Source: Onchidella celtica (lineage: Eukaryota > Mollusca > Gastropoda > Systellommatophora > Onchidiidae). From it: a stretch of DNA of 64,000 bases. The translations under genes were made by a program, and so were the position numbers. The DNA lies in assembly GCA_963931925.1 (NCBI GenBank), contig OZ007581.1, positions 22,874,947-22,938,946 of the forward strand, in the 5' to 3' direction. A model generated the notes under the pieces. The model was not told the origin of the DNA. It made no database searches and saw nothing but the letters and a program-made list of their open reading frames with translations. The stretch's first letter is position 1. Each line of letters starts with the position of its first letter. This document shows, piece by piece, positions 48,001-61,136 of the stretch.

Positions 48001-50638
48001 ATTGTGTACTTACAAGTGGTAACCAATGAAAGCTCTGTTGACACGACTGTCTTCAGCCTCATTTTGAATGGCGGAGGACCAAGGGAAATAATTCATGATC
48101 ATGCTCTGCCCTTGTCGATTTCTTCACCTTTCAAATATTTGCTGACATCTCGGGTGACATTGGAGCTGGTCTTGACTGGTCTCAGATAGTGTCCCATTAT
48201 GTGCACTTAAAAGTAAAATTGTGTTAACTTTCTCTTTCTCTGTCAATCTCCTGTCCTCTTTACATACTGACTGCTTATTTTATCTCCCCCCCCCCCTCCG
48301 CCCCCGTAGTGCTTATTTTATCTTCTTACCCGGCTCCAGTAAAAAAAAGAAAAGGAGGGGGGAAGAGAAAAGAGGGAGTAGGACAGTTCTGTGCAGACTT
48401 TACCCCCTCCCTCTCCCCGTAGTACAAATTGAGGATGACACTTGAGGAATGTATATGGCTGAGAGGGGAGGAGAACTTATTGAAGAGTGTCTAATTTCAC
48501 TGCCGTCGAAACGAATTAATGTTTTTAGCAACGCCTTCGGTGTCAGGAAAGTGATTACATATTCTTCGCTGGTTCCGTGTGAAAGAGATACATGTATAAA
48601 GTCTTAAAGTTCAAACTGACGTTGTATGTATATATTTGTTTTCTTTTGTTTAAATGCAAAAAGATGTTAAGGTGGTAGATGATGTTGGTGTGTGAGCGGC
48701 AGACCTACTAGAAAAATGGACGCTGAATGAACCATGACGGTTGTGCTGTTTAAACAAAAAGTCGAGGTGAAAATAGGAAAAAATGAGACGTGTGGTTGGG
48801 AAAAGAAGGCTGTACTTCAGGAATCCCTTCTGTTTTTTAATTTTTAAAAAAAAGGCCTTTTTTTTTTTTTTTTTTAAATTGGAGGGATTCGCAGCAGCTA
48901 AGTGGCTGTCGATGGGAAGTTTTTGTGAAATCATTTTTGAGTTCTCTTATGATTTATTTATGACGTTTCTTGGGGGGGGGGGGGTTATTAAAATTTGCAA
49001 GATACAAGGTGTTGTTGTTTGCTTTTCTTTTTTTTGTGGCCACATTTTAACTCTTATAAAACAAAGAGTGAGAGACAAAAGTATTATTGCCATATTCATG
49101 AGGCATGATATCATCAGTGTTTTTTGTTCGTAAATTGTTCATGCGTGTTTCTGTAGAACAGGCCCGATTAATATCGGGACAAAGTGGTTGCAGTTGATTG
49201 AAGAAGGGGAATAGATGAAGTGGATATGGCAAGTAAAGTGTCATTTTCGTGTGAGGAATAGAGCTAGAGGTACGAGGAATTGAATATCTTGAAACTTTCA
49301 ATTAAATATGTTTCACATTATGTGCCAGTTTTGATAGAAAACCTAAAATATTGGTAGCTAGTCGATACCTAGACAGGTCCAGTGATCCATAGGCACGTCT
49401 CTGTGGTTGGATCAGATATCTGAATAGACAGTGAATCAAACACTTTTGTTTTCTTAATCTCAAGATGGGGGAGTCAGATAATAGATCGATGAAACGATCA
49501 ATAATGATACAATCATGTTTTTTATATGGTTGGAGTTTGACAAACATTTGCACAGGACATTTGCTTACGGGATGCTTTCAAAATATTGATACAAAACAAG
49601 CAAAACCCTTGAAACCGCTAATTGATTTTAGTCAAGTTACCACACAAAAAAAAAGGGGGGGGGGGATGAGGAATTGGCAGATTGGAAAAGCGTTTTTTTC
49701 CTTTATTTGAAAGCTTTGTAGCAACCAAATGGGTTTTTCTCCGCCTATGTCAACCCTATTCATCCCGTGTATATTTTAGGCTTACCCTTGTCTTTGGTGG
49801 AGGCGGTTTCTCCTCATCATAATTCCGCTCATGTGTTCCGGACGTTCTGAATCCGTGACGAAAATAATCTGGTTTGTGCCAAGCCATAGACTGTGTGTGT
49901 TTTACCAGGGGGGGGGGGGGGCCCTAATGCTTGGGTTGAATTTATTTTGCAGGAATTAGAACTTTGATGTGCTTTGGCAAATGTTGGGAAGGAACAACTT
50001 TGTACTGGCTGGCCCTTTCTGTCCTCTTCAATCAGTGCGAAAATTGGACCTGTGTTTCAGTCATTTTCTTTTTCTGTACACTTTTACTTGCGAGTCTCCT
50101 CCACTGTCTACCCTTCCCGCTTCTCTCTCTCTCTGTATATGTGTGTCAATCAATCTGTCTGCCTATCTGTCTCGTCTCTCAAATTTTGCTTTTCCTGTAG
50201 TTTTTTTTTTTTTTTAAGCCTTTTTATTTGTGTCTACCTCATGTTGTCTTACTTTGTACGTACGTTACTATCTATGCTTGTACTTTCTGTCAGTTGAATG
50301 TGGTTGTTTAGCCAGTCCCACCTTAATTCTTGCATTCCTGTACTTGCCGTTCTACCTCTATATCGGCTCAGTTTTACAATTCCCAGTCACCAACTTAACC
50401 ATCGTACCCAGGTATCTGCTTACTTATTGTTTTAGTTAGCTCTGAAGACAATGTATTATTCCGGTGTGGCATCGACTGATTATCAAAGACAAATTTATAC
50501 ACTGAGTTTTAGAACCAGAGAGCATGCAAACAAGCATCTTCTTATACAACAAGATGGTACATATAATAATATTATAAATAGTCCGCTGTGAATTTTTTTA
50601 AAACCTGAAATATCTGTATAGAAAAGATTTTTGTTTCG
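45019..50638. other. Unassigned sequence
   Basis: No gene recognised in 5.6 kb. Homopolymers include about 19 T at 48858-48876, 13 G at 48972-48984, 13 G at 49909-49921 and T-runs at 47521-47531 and 50200-50215. C-rich and A/G-rich tracts lie at 48286-48420. Confidence 0.5.
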
Positions 50639-50663
50639 GGGAGGGAGGGGGGTGGGGTGGGTT
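50639..50663 (+). repeat. G-quadruplex-type motif
   Basis: Runs of three to six G separated by one T or A over about 25 bases. Confidence 0.6.
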
Positions 50664-50973
50664 AAAATTAACAATGAAAACCATCAGAAGTTAGAGAAGA
50701 CAAAACCGTCGACAGAGGGAAACATTGAACATGCATATTAATTACAAGGCAGGACATGTCCAAGAATTGCTTAGAGCACTTAAGATCTGAGTCATTCCGT
50801 TTGCTTACAACACAGAGCCTTTTCATGCACTTTCTCCCTCTCAATTCACAGGAAAAGAGCCCATCAGATTTGATAATAGTGAGACTTTTTGTCTGTGGTT
50901 TGTGACTAAGCGCCGGCAGATCCAAGACAATGTGTTTAGAGGGGTTTTCTCTGTGTAGTTACAACGCTTTAGA

Positions 50974-51001
50974 CGGGGGAAGCTGAGGGGAGGGGAGGGG
51001 G
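50974..51001 (+). repeat. G-quadruplex-type motif
   Basis: GGGGG, then AAGCTGA, then three runs of four or five G separated by single A. Confidence 0.65.
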
Positions 51002-53481
51002 TAACAGCTTATGAGACAGAATGGCAAACAGATAAGCACACAGACACCACGCCAAGAACAATCTCAATGACACTTAATGACCATAAGAATGAAATGGAAT
51101 GAGTGGGTCAGGCCGACAGACAAGCAGGAAGGCACAGAGCTAATGTTAAGATGTTAAGATTTTCAGAAGAGTAGCTGAAACTTCTGAGACCTTCGGAGAA
51201 AACTTCAGTGGAAGAGAATCACCATCAAACAAATGTTTCGGCTAAATAGGAAAACCATAAAAAACTCACGATCCCTCAATAAAAATAGATTTTCCCGAAT
51301 TTCTGGGACATTTGTTTGGAGACTAAGCACACACACATGCGCACTTTGTTGTTATTATTATTACTATTTTTTTTTTTAGCATTATAGACGATAATCTTGG
51401 TGAGATACAGACAGGGTATTTAAAACAATGCTCCCATGAAGCTTTTGTGTATTGAAAAGCAAGGAAAAGGTTGAATAGCAGCTGGAATTGTAGGTATGGG
51501 TGGATGTCATAACAAAGGCGGGGCTCTTTGTTATGATGGTGTCTATCCAAGGAGAAAGAGAGAGAGAGAGGGGGGGGGGGGAGGGGCAAAAAAACAACCA
51601 AAGCAACAAACAACGATGAGGGGAGAGGAAGAGAGAGATGGAGAGAAAGACCGAGAGAGGAAGGGAGAGATAAAAGCGAGAGAGACAGACCGACTGACAG
51701 ATGAACACGGAGACAGGGAGTTTTAAAAAAAAATAAAAAAATTATCACAGACCAAAGAGGCAATTATAATCTAACGTCTTTTGACCAGGTAAGACAAGAT
51801 TCCATTATACATGTGTATTGGTAATTTTGTCATTTATGACATAATGTCTCATCTTTGGCATCACATTTCCTACCACTTACAATAGAACTGTTTGTTGGCC
51901 TTTGTCCGTCAAGAAACACAGTGTTCAATTGCTGATATATTGTCATTGTGGACACCACGCACGATTATATAGTTAAGCGTTGGCTTTCAGACTCAGGTAT
52001 CCTTTATTGATGAGAGTTTTCCTTTAATGTTGTGAATCAGGTCAATTATTCATATAATGGGTTGAGTTACCTGGCCCTCATCAGGTGTCTGCACCTTGTT
52101 GCCCTCATTCCATGGGGCAACATGACTCGGATTTAATGAGAATTTAAAGTGCAGCCCGTGAGACAATGCAATTCACTTGCCTTGTACAACAACAACAAAA
52201 AAAAAACAACAACATTATAGTAAAACTAATTGTGAATACTTTTTCGTATACGCAATGCTCGGGCCAGTATTTTGCAGGAATGATGACAAAAGTACAGAAA
52301 CCACCAAGTTGGGGAAGAAAAAAATACCGAAGTCACAAAGATAAGTTAAGGAAGTGCGATAGTCCAAACAAATTTGCGAGGCAGCAAATTGAGTTTGAAA
52401 GCTAAGTAACACTGGCATGTTGGCCAGAACGTGAAACACTGCTCAGAAAATTCGTAACAAGAGTACACTGGTTTCATGAGAAATTTCAATTTTCAGGATC
52501 CATTCGTCTTAAATAGACATTTTGTGACTTAAATACTTTTAGCATCAACTCTTTCAGAACGTCAGCGTTAGGGGCTTCGGTCAAGTCTGGACGTAATTAA
52601 TTTCTTACTACTTTGGGAAAAAACAGCATGGTTCAGAAAAACGCGTACAGAAAAAAAAGTATTTATATTAAAGTAAAACGTTACACATTGAATTGAAAGT
52701 AGAATACGATATAGATCGGCGATACGTCCAAACATGTTTTTCACTGGCACCGATAAATCGGGGATATGTCCCGAAAGAGTTGTACCGTGTACGTAACTTT
52801 GGGCCCAGGTGTTTAATGAAAGAGTGCATTAGTGGACAAACTATAATCCAAATTAGAGCTAAGGAGCTTTTTCTTGTCACGGATTCTTGTGGTGACATAC
52901 GGTGACATCCTCATTAGTTCCGTCTCTGTTCTGGTAACTTGCTTGTCGGATTGTCCAGGTAGGTCACTTAAGTACATGTATTTGCCTTACTGAATAGTAG
53001 AGTGGTACATTAACCCTTTCAATGACAGCAGTGTATGATGGTGTGAGCTGTTTAATGTCGGTACTGAAAAGAGAATGACATTTTCAGAAAAAACTAATAG
53101 TTTCCTTTTTTGTTTTGAGATTTTCGCTGATGGCTTGAAAAAAGTGTAATAAATACATCTGAAGATGAAAAAGGGTATGAAAATCATACCTCCCCAACCT
53201 TGACGCCTTCAGGGTTAAGAAAGTGATCTCAGTGATCTATTTAATTTCGCAGTTTGTTTGAACTTGAATACCCGGAGAAAGCCATTTGAAAGAAAAGATC
53301 GTCGCTACAGATGCGGCGAAACACATGATATTGCACCCCTGATCACTTATTTCCATTTCAAATGCTTAACATTTGTTTTGGTGTTTCTAATTTGTGGCTA
53401 ATTTCCGAAAACGCCATTGTGTGAAAATGTCAGCTTGAAGATTGTTGTGGCAACCAGCGTAACCTAATCAAACTCTAAACC

Positions 53482-53484
<3 letters not shown>
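51002..53484. other. Unassigned sequence
   Basis: A (GA)n plus G10 tract lies at about 51557-51591, followed by purine-rich sequence to 51700. No gene recognised. Confidence 0.5.
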
Positions 53485-53567
<83 letters not shown>

Positions 53568-53627
53568 CCCCCCTCTCTGCCTGCCTGCCTCCTTCTCTTC
53601 TTCTTCTCTCTCCTCCCCCCCCCCCCC
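53485..53627. repeat. (CT)n microsatellite with C-runs
   Basis: About 40 CT units to 53565, then C-run, CTGCCTGC words, TTCTTCTTC and a final C15 run. Arg-Glu frames on the minus strand are artefacts. Confidence 0.95.
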
Positions 53628-53954
53628 GCCGTGTAATATAAACAGTATTCTGGGTTCTTCTGAACTTTCATTTGTAGCTGATACACACGGTTGCTGGTTC
53701 TTCATTACCAGGAGCTATGCTTACCTGAAATGTAACTCACGGACCGACATTATGGCTTAGAAAAAGTAACAGATTTGAAATTTGAAGAGAGTATGACGTG
53801 ATATTCATGATTGCTCACACGCCTTTGGGTTTTACGCCAAGAAACCACAGACTGTGTCGTCCTGTAGTAGATTTTCATGGGGAGGAATTTTAACTGAACA
53901 AGCCCGGAGAGTCAAGCTCCACAAAGGCACCCCCAAAAAGTGAAAGGGGCAATA

Positions 53955-54015
53955 ATAGTGGATGGCATTTATATAGCGCATATCCATTTTCAAAATGCTC
54001 TGTGCGCTTTACAGA
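53955..54015. repeat. Dispersed AGCGC/GCGCTTT short repeat, copy 2
   Basis: It contains GGCATTTATATAGCGCATATCC and, about 20 bases on, GTGCGCTTTACA. It matches the arrangement at 7715-7780 in part. It lies about 290 bp from the tRNA-like SINE but I cannot show that they form one element. Confidence 0.45.
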
Positions 54016-54300
54016 AGCAACATGTCAACCACAGAACAGAATGGAGCGCCGGCGAAGCGCTCATCACATTACACTGCTTCTTTCTCTCTCCCTGTCTCGC
54101 TCACTCTTTCTCTGTCTACCTCTCTCTATCTCAGAGCAAATTGTAACGCAGCCTGTTAGGCGCAGTTCACAACTCACAGCTCACAACTCAAATAATATTT
54201 GAATATTTATTTAATAATAATATATATATTTAATAAATTTTGTTTTTGCTGGTGGGGGGTGGGGGGGGGGGGTGATATGGATAAATTTTAATCTATTAAT
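54016..54300. other. Unassigned sequence with G-rich tract
   Basis: CT-rich words at 54080-54130, TA-rich sequence at 54185-54240, then a G-rich run (about 20 of 23 bases) at 54250-54272. Confidence 0.5.
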
Positions 54301-54575
54301 TTCAGTTTTGCCCGGGCAGCGGCCTGTTCGGCCTGCTCTTTACGATTTCCAACTGCCAAGGTATCTTTAACGTGCGCAACCTGCACACGGACCCTCCGAA
54401 TTTTTCGTCCTTATCCGAGAAGACTAGGTACTCGATCCTATCCCCCAATAGGATCAGGGACTTGAAAATATGAGAAAAATCCCAATTTCCAACATGCCTG
54501 CACTGCCCGGGTTTTGAACCCGGGACCCTTCGCATGAGAGGCGAGCACCTTGCCTCTAGACCACCTGGATACGGT
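54301..54575 (-). mobile_element. tRNA-Glu-like SINE
   Basis: On the minus strand there is a perfect pol III box A (TGGTCTAGAGG, inverse of 54553-54563) and a box B (GGTTCAAAACC, inverse of 54510-54520). The T stem is fully paired (CCGGG/CCCGG). A 7-base anticodon loop CTCTCAT with TCGC/GCGA stem gives a CTC (Glu) anticodon. The acceptor halves do not pair, so it is not a working tRNA. Downstream follows a tRNA-unrelated body containing TGCGCACGTTAAAGATACC and CCGCTGCCCGGGC, which I recall as typical of mollusc SINE bodies. The 5' limit may extend to about 54650; I see no target duplication. Confidence 0.75.
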
Positions 54576-57040
54576 TCTGTTACAGTGCTATGGCGACTGA
54601 GAAAAACGTGGTCGTTATCGTGACGACGCGCCATTAAACCCAAACCTAAACTCACCAACTCAAAGTCGTTCAAGTAAATCTGTTTACATGTTTAATTTGA
54701 ACAGATAGTGAAATGTCATTTTTTTCTTTTCATTTTCATTATTTCAGAGGTTCCCTCATCACTTGGGAAACTAAAGGTTCTACAGTACTCATGTCAACAC
54801 TAAGGTATGTCCATTTTTCATGATTGTTTGAATTCTAACGTTTGCCCCTTTTCCTTTGGTTGCGAGAATTTAAAGCTGAATTTTGTGAATGTCAAACTAG
54901 ATCTATAATTGTATTCGTCAGTTTTTTTTTTCTTTCCCTTTTTGCAATGGGCAACAAGCACAGTTTCATAAGGTTTTTGTTCTCCGGAGAAAAAGGAGAA
55001 GGTCAAGTGCGGCTGATAGTCCCACTTGCATTGTCTGGTGGAATACGAAAAGAATTGAGATATATAAACTTTAACATTAAATCTCTGTCTGACACATGAG
55101 CAGCTGCACAAATTAAACGAAGAAATGCTATTTCTGTCTAGTGTATGAAACTGTGACCCAAATGTATTGTTGCGTTGTTGAGAGCGGCAATTAATTATAT
55201 ATCTTCATTTTTTTTTAAAGAAATGGCCACAATACTACGGCTGTTTTGTTTTTGTTGTGCGTAACACAAGTTTTGTTCATGTCACGAATGCATTAAAGCC
55301 ATTAAAATTGCTGGGGTTTGTTCAGCCGTTTTTCCGGCAATGTTTGAATTAATTTTGCGGATTCTAAAGCGTAATCTAGCCATCAGTCACCTGTCATCTC
55401 ATCCGCCCACATAATACCCAGCCTTCCGCTAAGCATCTCGAAAGTCAAGTCTTCAGATTGGTGGTTTGCAGCCTTTAATTTTTTTTTTAGTCCCCTCAGC
55501 TTGAATGTAGATAAGTGAGCAGAACAGAATGTAACAGATCTGTCCAGTCATTATGGTGTATTTAGATCGGAAACAACCATGTCCTGCTGACAAATGTACT
55601 GTGGAAAAGCCGTGGAGATCGGTAGAGAACTTGCAGCTGTCTGCAGACTTCGTAAGAAAGGCCCGTGTCGGGGTCTAGTCTAGGTATTTGAAATTGAACG
55701 AGAAAATTCGGGTTTTCCCTCCATTCATCTCTCATGGCTTTATTTTCGCCTACAACAGTTCAGCTCATTTATTTTTCAACAGCCTTATCCAATACCTAGA
55801 ATTTTGACGGCACAAGTTTATAATTATGTGGACTAATACATTAGTGCCACACTTATCATGGTTTCATCTTAATGCAAGTTCATCATTTGAAGGCAGTGTA
55901 GTGAACTGAGCCCAGACCTTGGCATTTCGCCTTGGAAATTCCCATATATATCTTCAGGGGGAATTTTTCCTCGATTAAAAACCACCACATTGGATTCTTC
56001 TTCGCCAGAATGTTGACTTTCAAAATGGGAACATTATTACGGCCCTTCTTTCCCAGCGCGCACCATCCCCTCGTCACCCGTCATCCATGTCACCAGTTGT
56101 TCACACCTCTACGCAGGCAAATCAGTCGTTGATCTCCAACTTTTATGTGCCCGTCGTCAAGGCCCGTGTGACCCGCTGGGGGTTAAATATTACCACTGTT
56201 ACAATCTCACCACGTCAGCGAAACTTGGGCCAGTAGGCACAGAGCGACTTGATGGCCACCGCAGATTAATTCGTTCTCAGCAGTAATAATATCATCCTTG
56301 TCTTTGGAGTTACAGTGATTTAAAAAAAAAAATGTTTTAAAGCCCAAAGGTTAAGGTTCCGCTTAGGGTTCGCTAGTTGGCCACAATAACCTGTGTCTGT
56401 AGGCACAGAGAGACAAAATATTAGTCTTATTACAGAAAACCAACACGATTTTCATTCTCAGCAACATCTTGTCCTTGGAGTTTGCAGGCACAATCATTTC
56501 TTATGTCAATGTTTAAAGCTTTAGACTTAAGATTTATAGTTATAGCTTCAAAGTTTTGCTAGGTTCTAAAATATACTGGCATAGTATTTAGTATTGTGGT
56601 CAACGTGTTCGCACCAGAGCATCTTTTCCCTTCTAGTGACTGACATTGTGATCAGTAAACTGTTCCTTCTTAGATTTTGTCCTTTCTGATACACGAAATG
56701 AAAAAGGCAATAAAGGCCATTTTAGAATATGAAGTAGGATGTTATGCTCAAAAGCAGATTACAAAACTATATGCAAATAACTGTGTTGCCTTAAAAAGAG
56801 AGAACATTCATTGACCTGCGTAGGGCAAAAAGGAGTTTGCTTGAGTAGCTATGCATATTCCTATTTGTCTTTCATGCAGTTGTTTGTGTTTGTCAAGTCA
56901 CGTTTCTATGCTACCTTTGTTTGTGTCGCCCCATCTCCTGCCCCCCCCCCTCCCATATACACACACACACCTCCGTCCCTGGCCTTCCTCCTGCCCTCGT
57001 CTCTATCTATCTATCTGTGGTTGTGTGTGCTCGCCCGCCT
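54576..57040. other. Unassigned sequence
   Basis: No gene recognised. C10 and CACACAC words occur near 56941-56970. Confidence 0.5.
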
Positions 57041-57096
57041 GTCTATCTGTCCATCCATCCATCCATTCAGCTATCCATCCATCTGTCCGTCCTCCC
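57041..57096. repeat. (CCAT/CTGT)n tetranucleotide tract
   Basis: Imperfect CCATCCATCC and CTGTCCATCC words. Confidence 0.85.
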
Positions 57097-57228
57097 CCAT
57101 AAGTAAACACAGGGAAATAAACTGTTTTTAAATCAGAAATTATATCTGAAGCTATTATCATTAGATCTCTTATCTCTGCATTAAATATTTTCTGAAAGGG
57201 AATATTGAGAGTGCGAATTCATTGCTTA

Positions 57229-57348
57229 CTTCTTCTTCTTCTTTCGTTCACCAATCTAAATCTGCAGATTTGTTCTTTTAATAAAATCTACGGTTTTCTG
57301 CAGTTCTGGCAGAGCACCATAGAGTTTGATATTCAGGTCGGTGGGTTG
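57229..57348 (-). mobile_element. Second copy of the (GAA)n-tailed LINE 3' end
   Basis: Bases 57241-57348 are identical, without indels, to 28703-28810. On the minus strand the copy retains only the last codons of the LINE frame (ending AENRRFY then TAA), the short 3' UTR and four GAA units. It breaks off at 57348, while the other copy continues for another 258 bp, so the two were truncated independently. I see no clear target-site duplication. Confidence 0.85.
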
Positions 57349-58077
<729 letters not shown>

Positions 58078-60428
58078 ATTTGTGTGTGTGCATTAAAGTC
58101 CAATACATTTTATGAAAACTCTCTCGATTTTGACCGTCTCTGTAGAAATCAGAGCCGCTCTTGTGTTTTCCTAACTCGGAATTCCACATTTGATGTAATG
58201 ATTTATGTACATTTTAAAAGAAAATATTAACTGTTGTTGTATAATAAATATAGTGAGCAGTTTGCAATGTCGTGATATAGAGAAGGAAAGCCAGTTTGAT
58301 CATTAATTTCCTTTTGTTTTTCTATCATCTGTGCAGTAGTTGAATCGTGGCAAAGCGAGATATTGATCACCTGCACAATAGGCGAAAGAGATATTGAGAC
58401 AAGACATGGCATTTCAATATTGCCATGGCATCCAAGATGAACTAGATTATTATATAATGTACGTTTGCAAAGACACCCCAAGCTTCTGTGTGATTGGCCA
58501 TTGAATACGCCCGTTTTCATGACATACCAGCTAAGCGGAAGGCTGTGGCAACGGTTCTCATTTGGTCTTGTCAAGAAAAACACCTTTAGAAATGAATTGT
58601 TGTGTCAGAAATGAAAACAGTCCTGCTGAAAATTAAAACTTGGAGGACTAATTATAGTAATGGCAACGAAAATCGTATGAATGTTGAAAAGAGGAATGGA
58701 GTTTTTTGTCAGAGTTCGAAAAGGAAGAAACAGGTACATTAATTTATGTATAACACGATGTGCTGCAGATTTTTGGAAAAAAAAAAAGGGAACATGCTTT
58801 GGATTTAACGGAGCTTAGGATCTCCTTTTCCCATTGTACAAAAACCACCTGAAAACACGCAGTTATGTTTCCATCCGACGTTTCCAGAAACCTCTATACA
58901 GATCACCGGTCCTGGGGACCACAGCTAAGGATCGCCAGGGGCCATGTTATGCATAACGCTTCAAAATGATTATTTGTTTTTTTTTTATTTGTTTTTTTTT
59001 TGTTTTTGTTTTAAATTGTTATATAGCTTTTTGTCATGAAACTCTTCCATGTAACCCAAGCCTGTGTAATTTAGCTTGTGCAATTTTCTATTATCATGGA
59101 TGAGATTCGAATCTGAGAAAATATATTGCAAGCCACAGATTTCGTTTTCCTTTTTAAGAACACTGTAGTAGGGTAAACTTGAACGGAAAACAGCGTGCAA
59201 AAAAGAATCCCGCCAGAAAGTGCATTTTAAATTCAAAACACCCTCTTTGTTTCATTGTGTGCGTTTGGAAAAAAAGCATATACTTTTGTGCGATCATGTT
59301 TAGTTTTTGATATTCCCAGAGATGAAACTTTAGCGCTAGGCCTGCAGGCTAATGGAATTTAAAAGGGAGTAAAAATGAAAATGGAATCCGAACGTTTTCC
59401 TTTGTAGTGTTATCATGGTTTCCTCTAACTCTCAGCAAATAATATGCGCGGAGTGGAATACAAAAAGGAATAATACAGGTAGTTATTATGTCAGATAGTT
59501 TTTATTTTTTTTTAAATTTTAGTATTTTGATGCAGTCTATTTGGGCCCGTATCCAAAATACCCACAAGGTTGTTTTTTTTTTCCTTCTTTTTTTTCTGCA
59601 ATCAGTTTGAAGTCAAGTTACTTCGGCTGTTTCGCCGACAATCATGTCAGTATGGCCAGTTGGCTTTCCGGAACCCCAATCCTAACCCTTGTACTTCCCT
59701 GTGACAAGGTTTATCCCTCAGATAGTGGGATGGTTGATGGGCGCTTCTTGTGGGATCTCCTTCTGTCTTCTCATTCTTCTTTATTCTTTCTGTCGTCTTG
59801 CTTCTCCCCTAGCACAGTCTCAGTGTGAGCGGTATCGTGTCCAGGTGCTTTCTCCTAACTCAAACCCAAATTCAAAACTCTTGCGTGTTTTTTTCAGTAG
59901 AGTTTGATGAAGGAGGCACTTGGAAGGTCATCCATGTGTTCACTAAGGTTGGGAAACACTTTTATTCTGAGAAACCCTTGAGATCGATTAGTGTAAGCGA
60001 CATAAAGCCGCGATCCTTCTCTTATTTGTGGCTAGTTGTTTTGTTTTTTCCCCTCTTTACTGCTTCCCTAACTGTTTATAATGGACTGTTTATAAACGTT
60101 AGACAGTTGCTGAGGAGTTAGCTAGCCTGGGTTGTTGGGTTTGAGTGACAGTTTGATGGAGAAATGTATGCCTGGAATCTCACCCTCCTCCCCTGGAGAC
60201 TTGGTCAGATGATGGAACTTAGTCGTGTAGTGATGACAAATGATTGAGGGGATAGGGCGGAGGTACATTGCATTCTCAAATGTCTTTAGTTAAGGAGAAG
60301 GGGGCAGAGAATGTTTCACTGTCTAACCGTTTTCTTTTCTTCAGGTGGTGAAAGGAATGTTGTTGTTTTTTTTTTAAGGAAGGATGAAAAGGCGCGAGTG
60401 TAAGAATGGCGTTCGATTGCTCAAGAGT
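58078..60428. other. Unassigned sequence
   Basis: T-rich tracts at 58975-59012 and 59572-59594. No gene recognised. Confidence 0.5.
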
Positions 60429-60613
60429 TTTAGTCTCGGCGCGCAATAGCCGATTTTGATTGGCCGACTAGTTGGATGGCAAAGTCGCGACATTTCTTAG
60501 TTTCAGTGAAATCCCACCTGTTGGCTGGTGTGCGATGTCTCATGGAAACTTTCAGTTGCTACGTCACCATTCATTGTTGGCCTATCAAAATCTGCTGATG
60601 CGCGCCTAAACTT
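60429..60613. mobile_element. Foldback MITE, copy 2
   Basis: Left arm about 60437-60489 and right arm about 60557-60609 form an imperfect inverted repeat of about 50 bp. Outer GGCGCGCA is present on both arms, then CCGATTTTGATTGGCC against AGATTTTGATAGGCC. The right arm also carries TACGTCACCATTCATTG, matching the inner GGTGACGTCA of copy 1. The loop is about 65 bp and differs from copy 1. Sequence sharing of the arms with 40165-40316 identifies one family. Confidence 0.65.
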
Positions 60614-61044
60614 AGTGCGGAAGAGATTATTTTTTCGTTTATCTGCATTGCTAAATGCTGAAGGGCAGTTTGAGAAAAAAGGAGAGGGGAGAAAAAAAGG
60701 AAGAAAAAAAAAAAGAAGAAAATGGCAACCACTATTGAGTCAACATTTCATTGAGTATTTTGAGACAGGAATTTGGTGTTGCTAACATGGATGGTTCATA
60801 TAAATGCAAATGGTGGCCATCATTGTTACAACCATTTTCATTTTAGAGAATGTGTTTGTGTTTTTGCTAACCATTTAATTTTATTGGAACTTGGCGCGAC
60901 AGGAAATGGTGATTGTCATCAGTCCTTCGATTTCATCAGCAGTAGAAGATGCCATTAAAGTTTTTGCCATGGGCGAGTTTCTGAAGCAGAATCTACAGTG
61001 TGACTTTTCCAGCACAAAAAAACAGGATTTTCTTTTACTTTGAT
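60614..61044. other. Unassigned sequence
   Basis: An A/G-rich tract occurs at 60675-60722. No gene recognised. Confidence 0.5.
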
Positions 61045-61136
61045 CCGTCCGTCTGTCCGTTCGTCGGTCCATCCGACCACCCGTCCATCCATCCATCCAT
61101 CTGTCCGTCCATCCATCCATCCATCCATCCATCCAA
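61045..61136. repeat. (GGAY)n tetranucleotide array (CCGT/CCAT on plus)
   Basis: About 90 bp of imperfect CCGT and CCAT units. Confidence 0.9.

Noticed and set aside
54490..54575. Functional tRNA-Glu gene on the minus strand
   Set aside because: The acceptor stem halves do not pair and the sequence continues into a SINE body.
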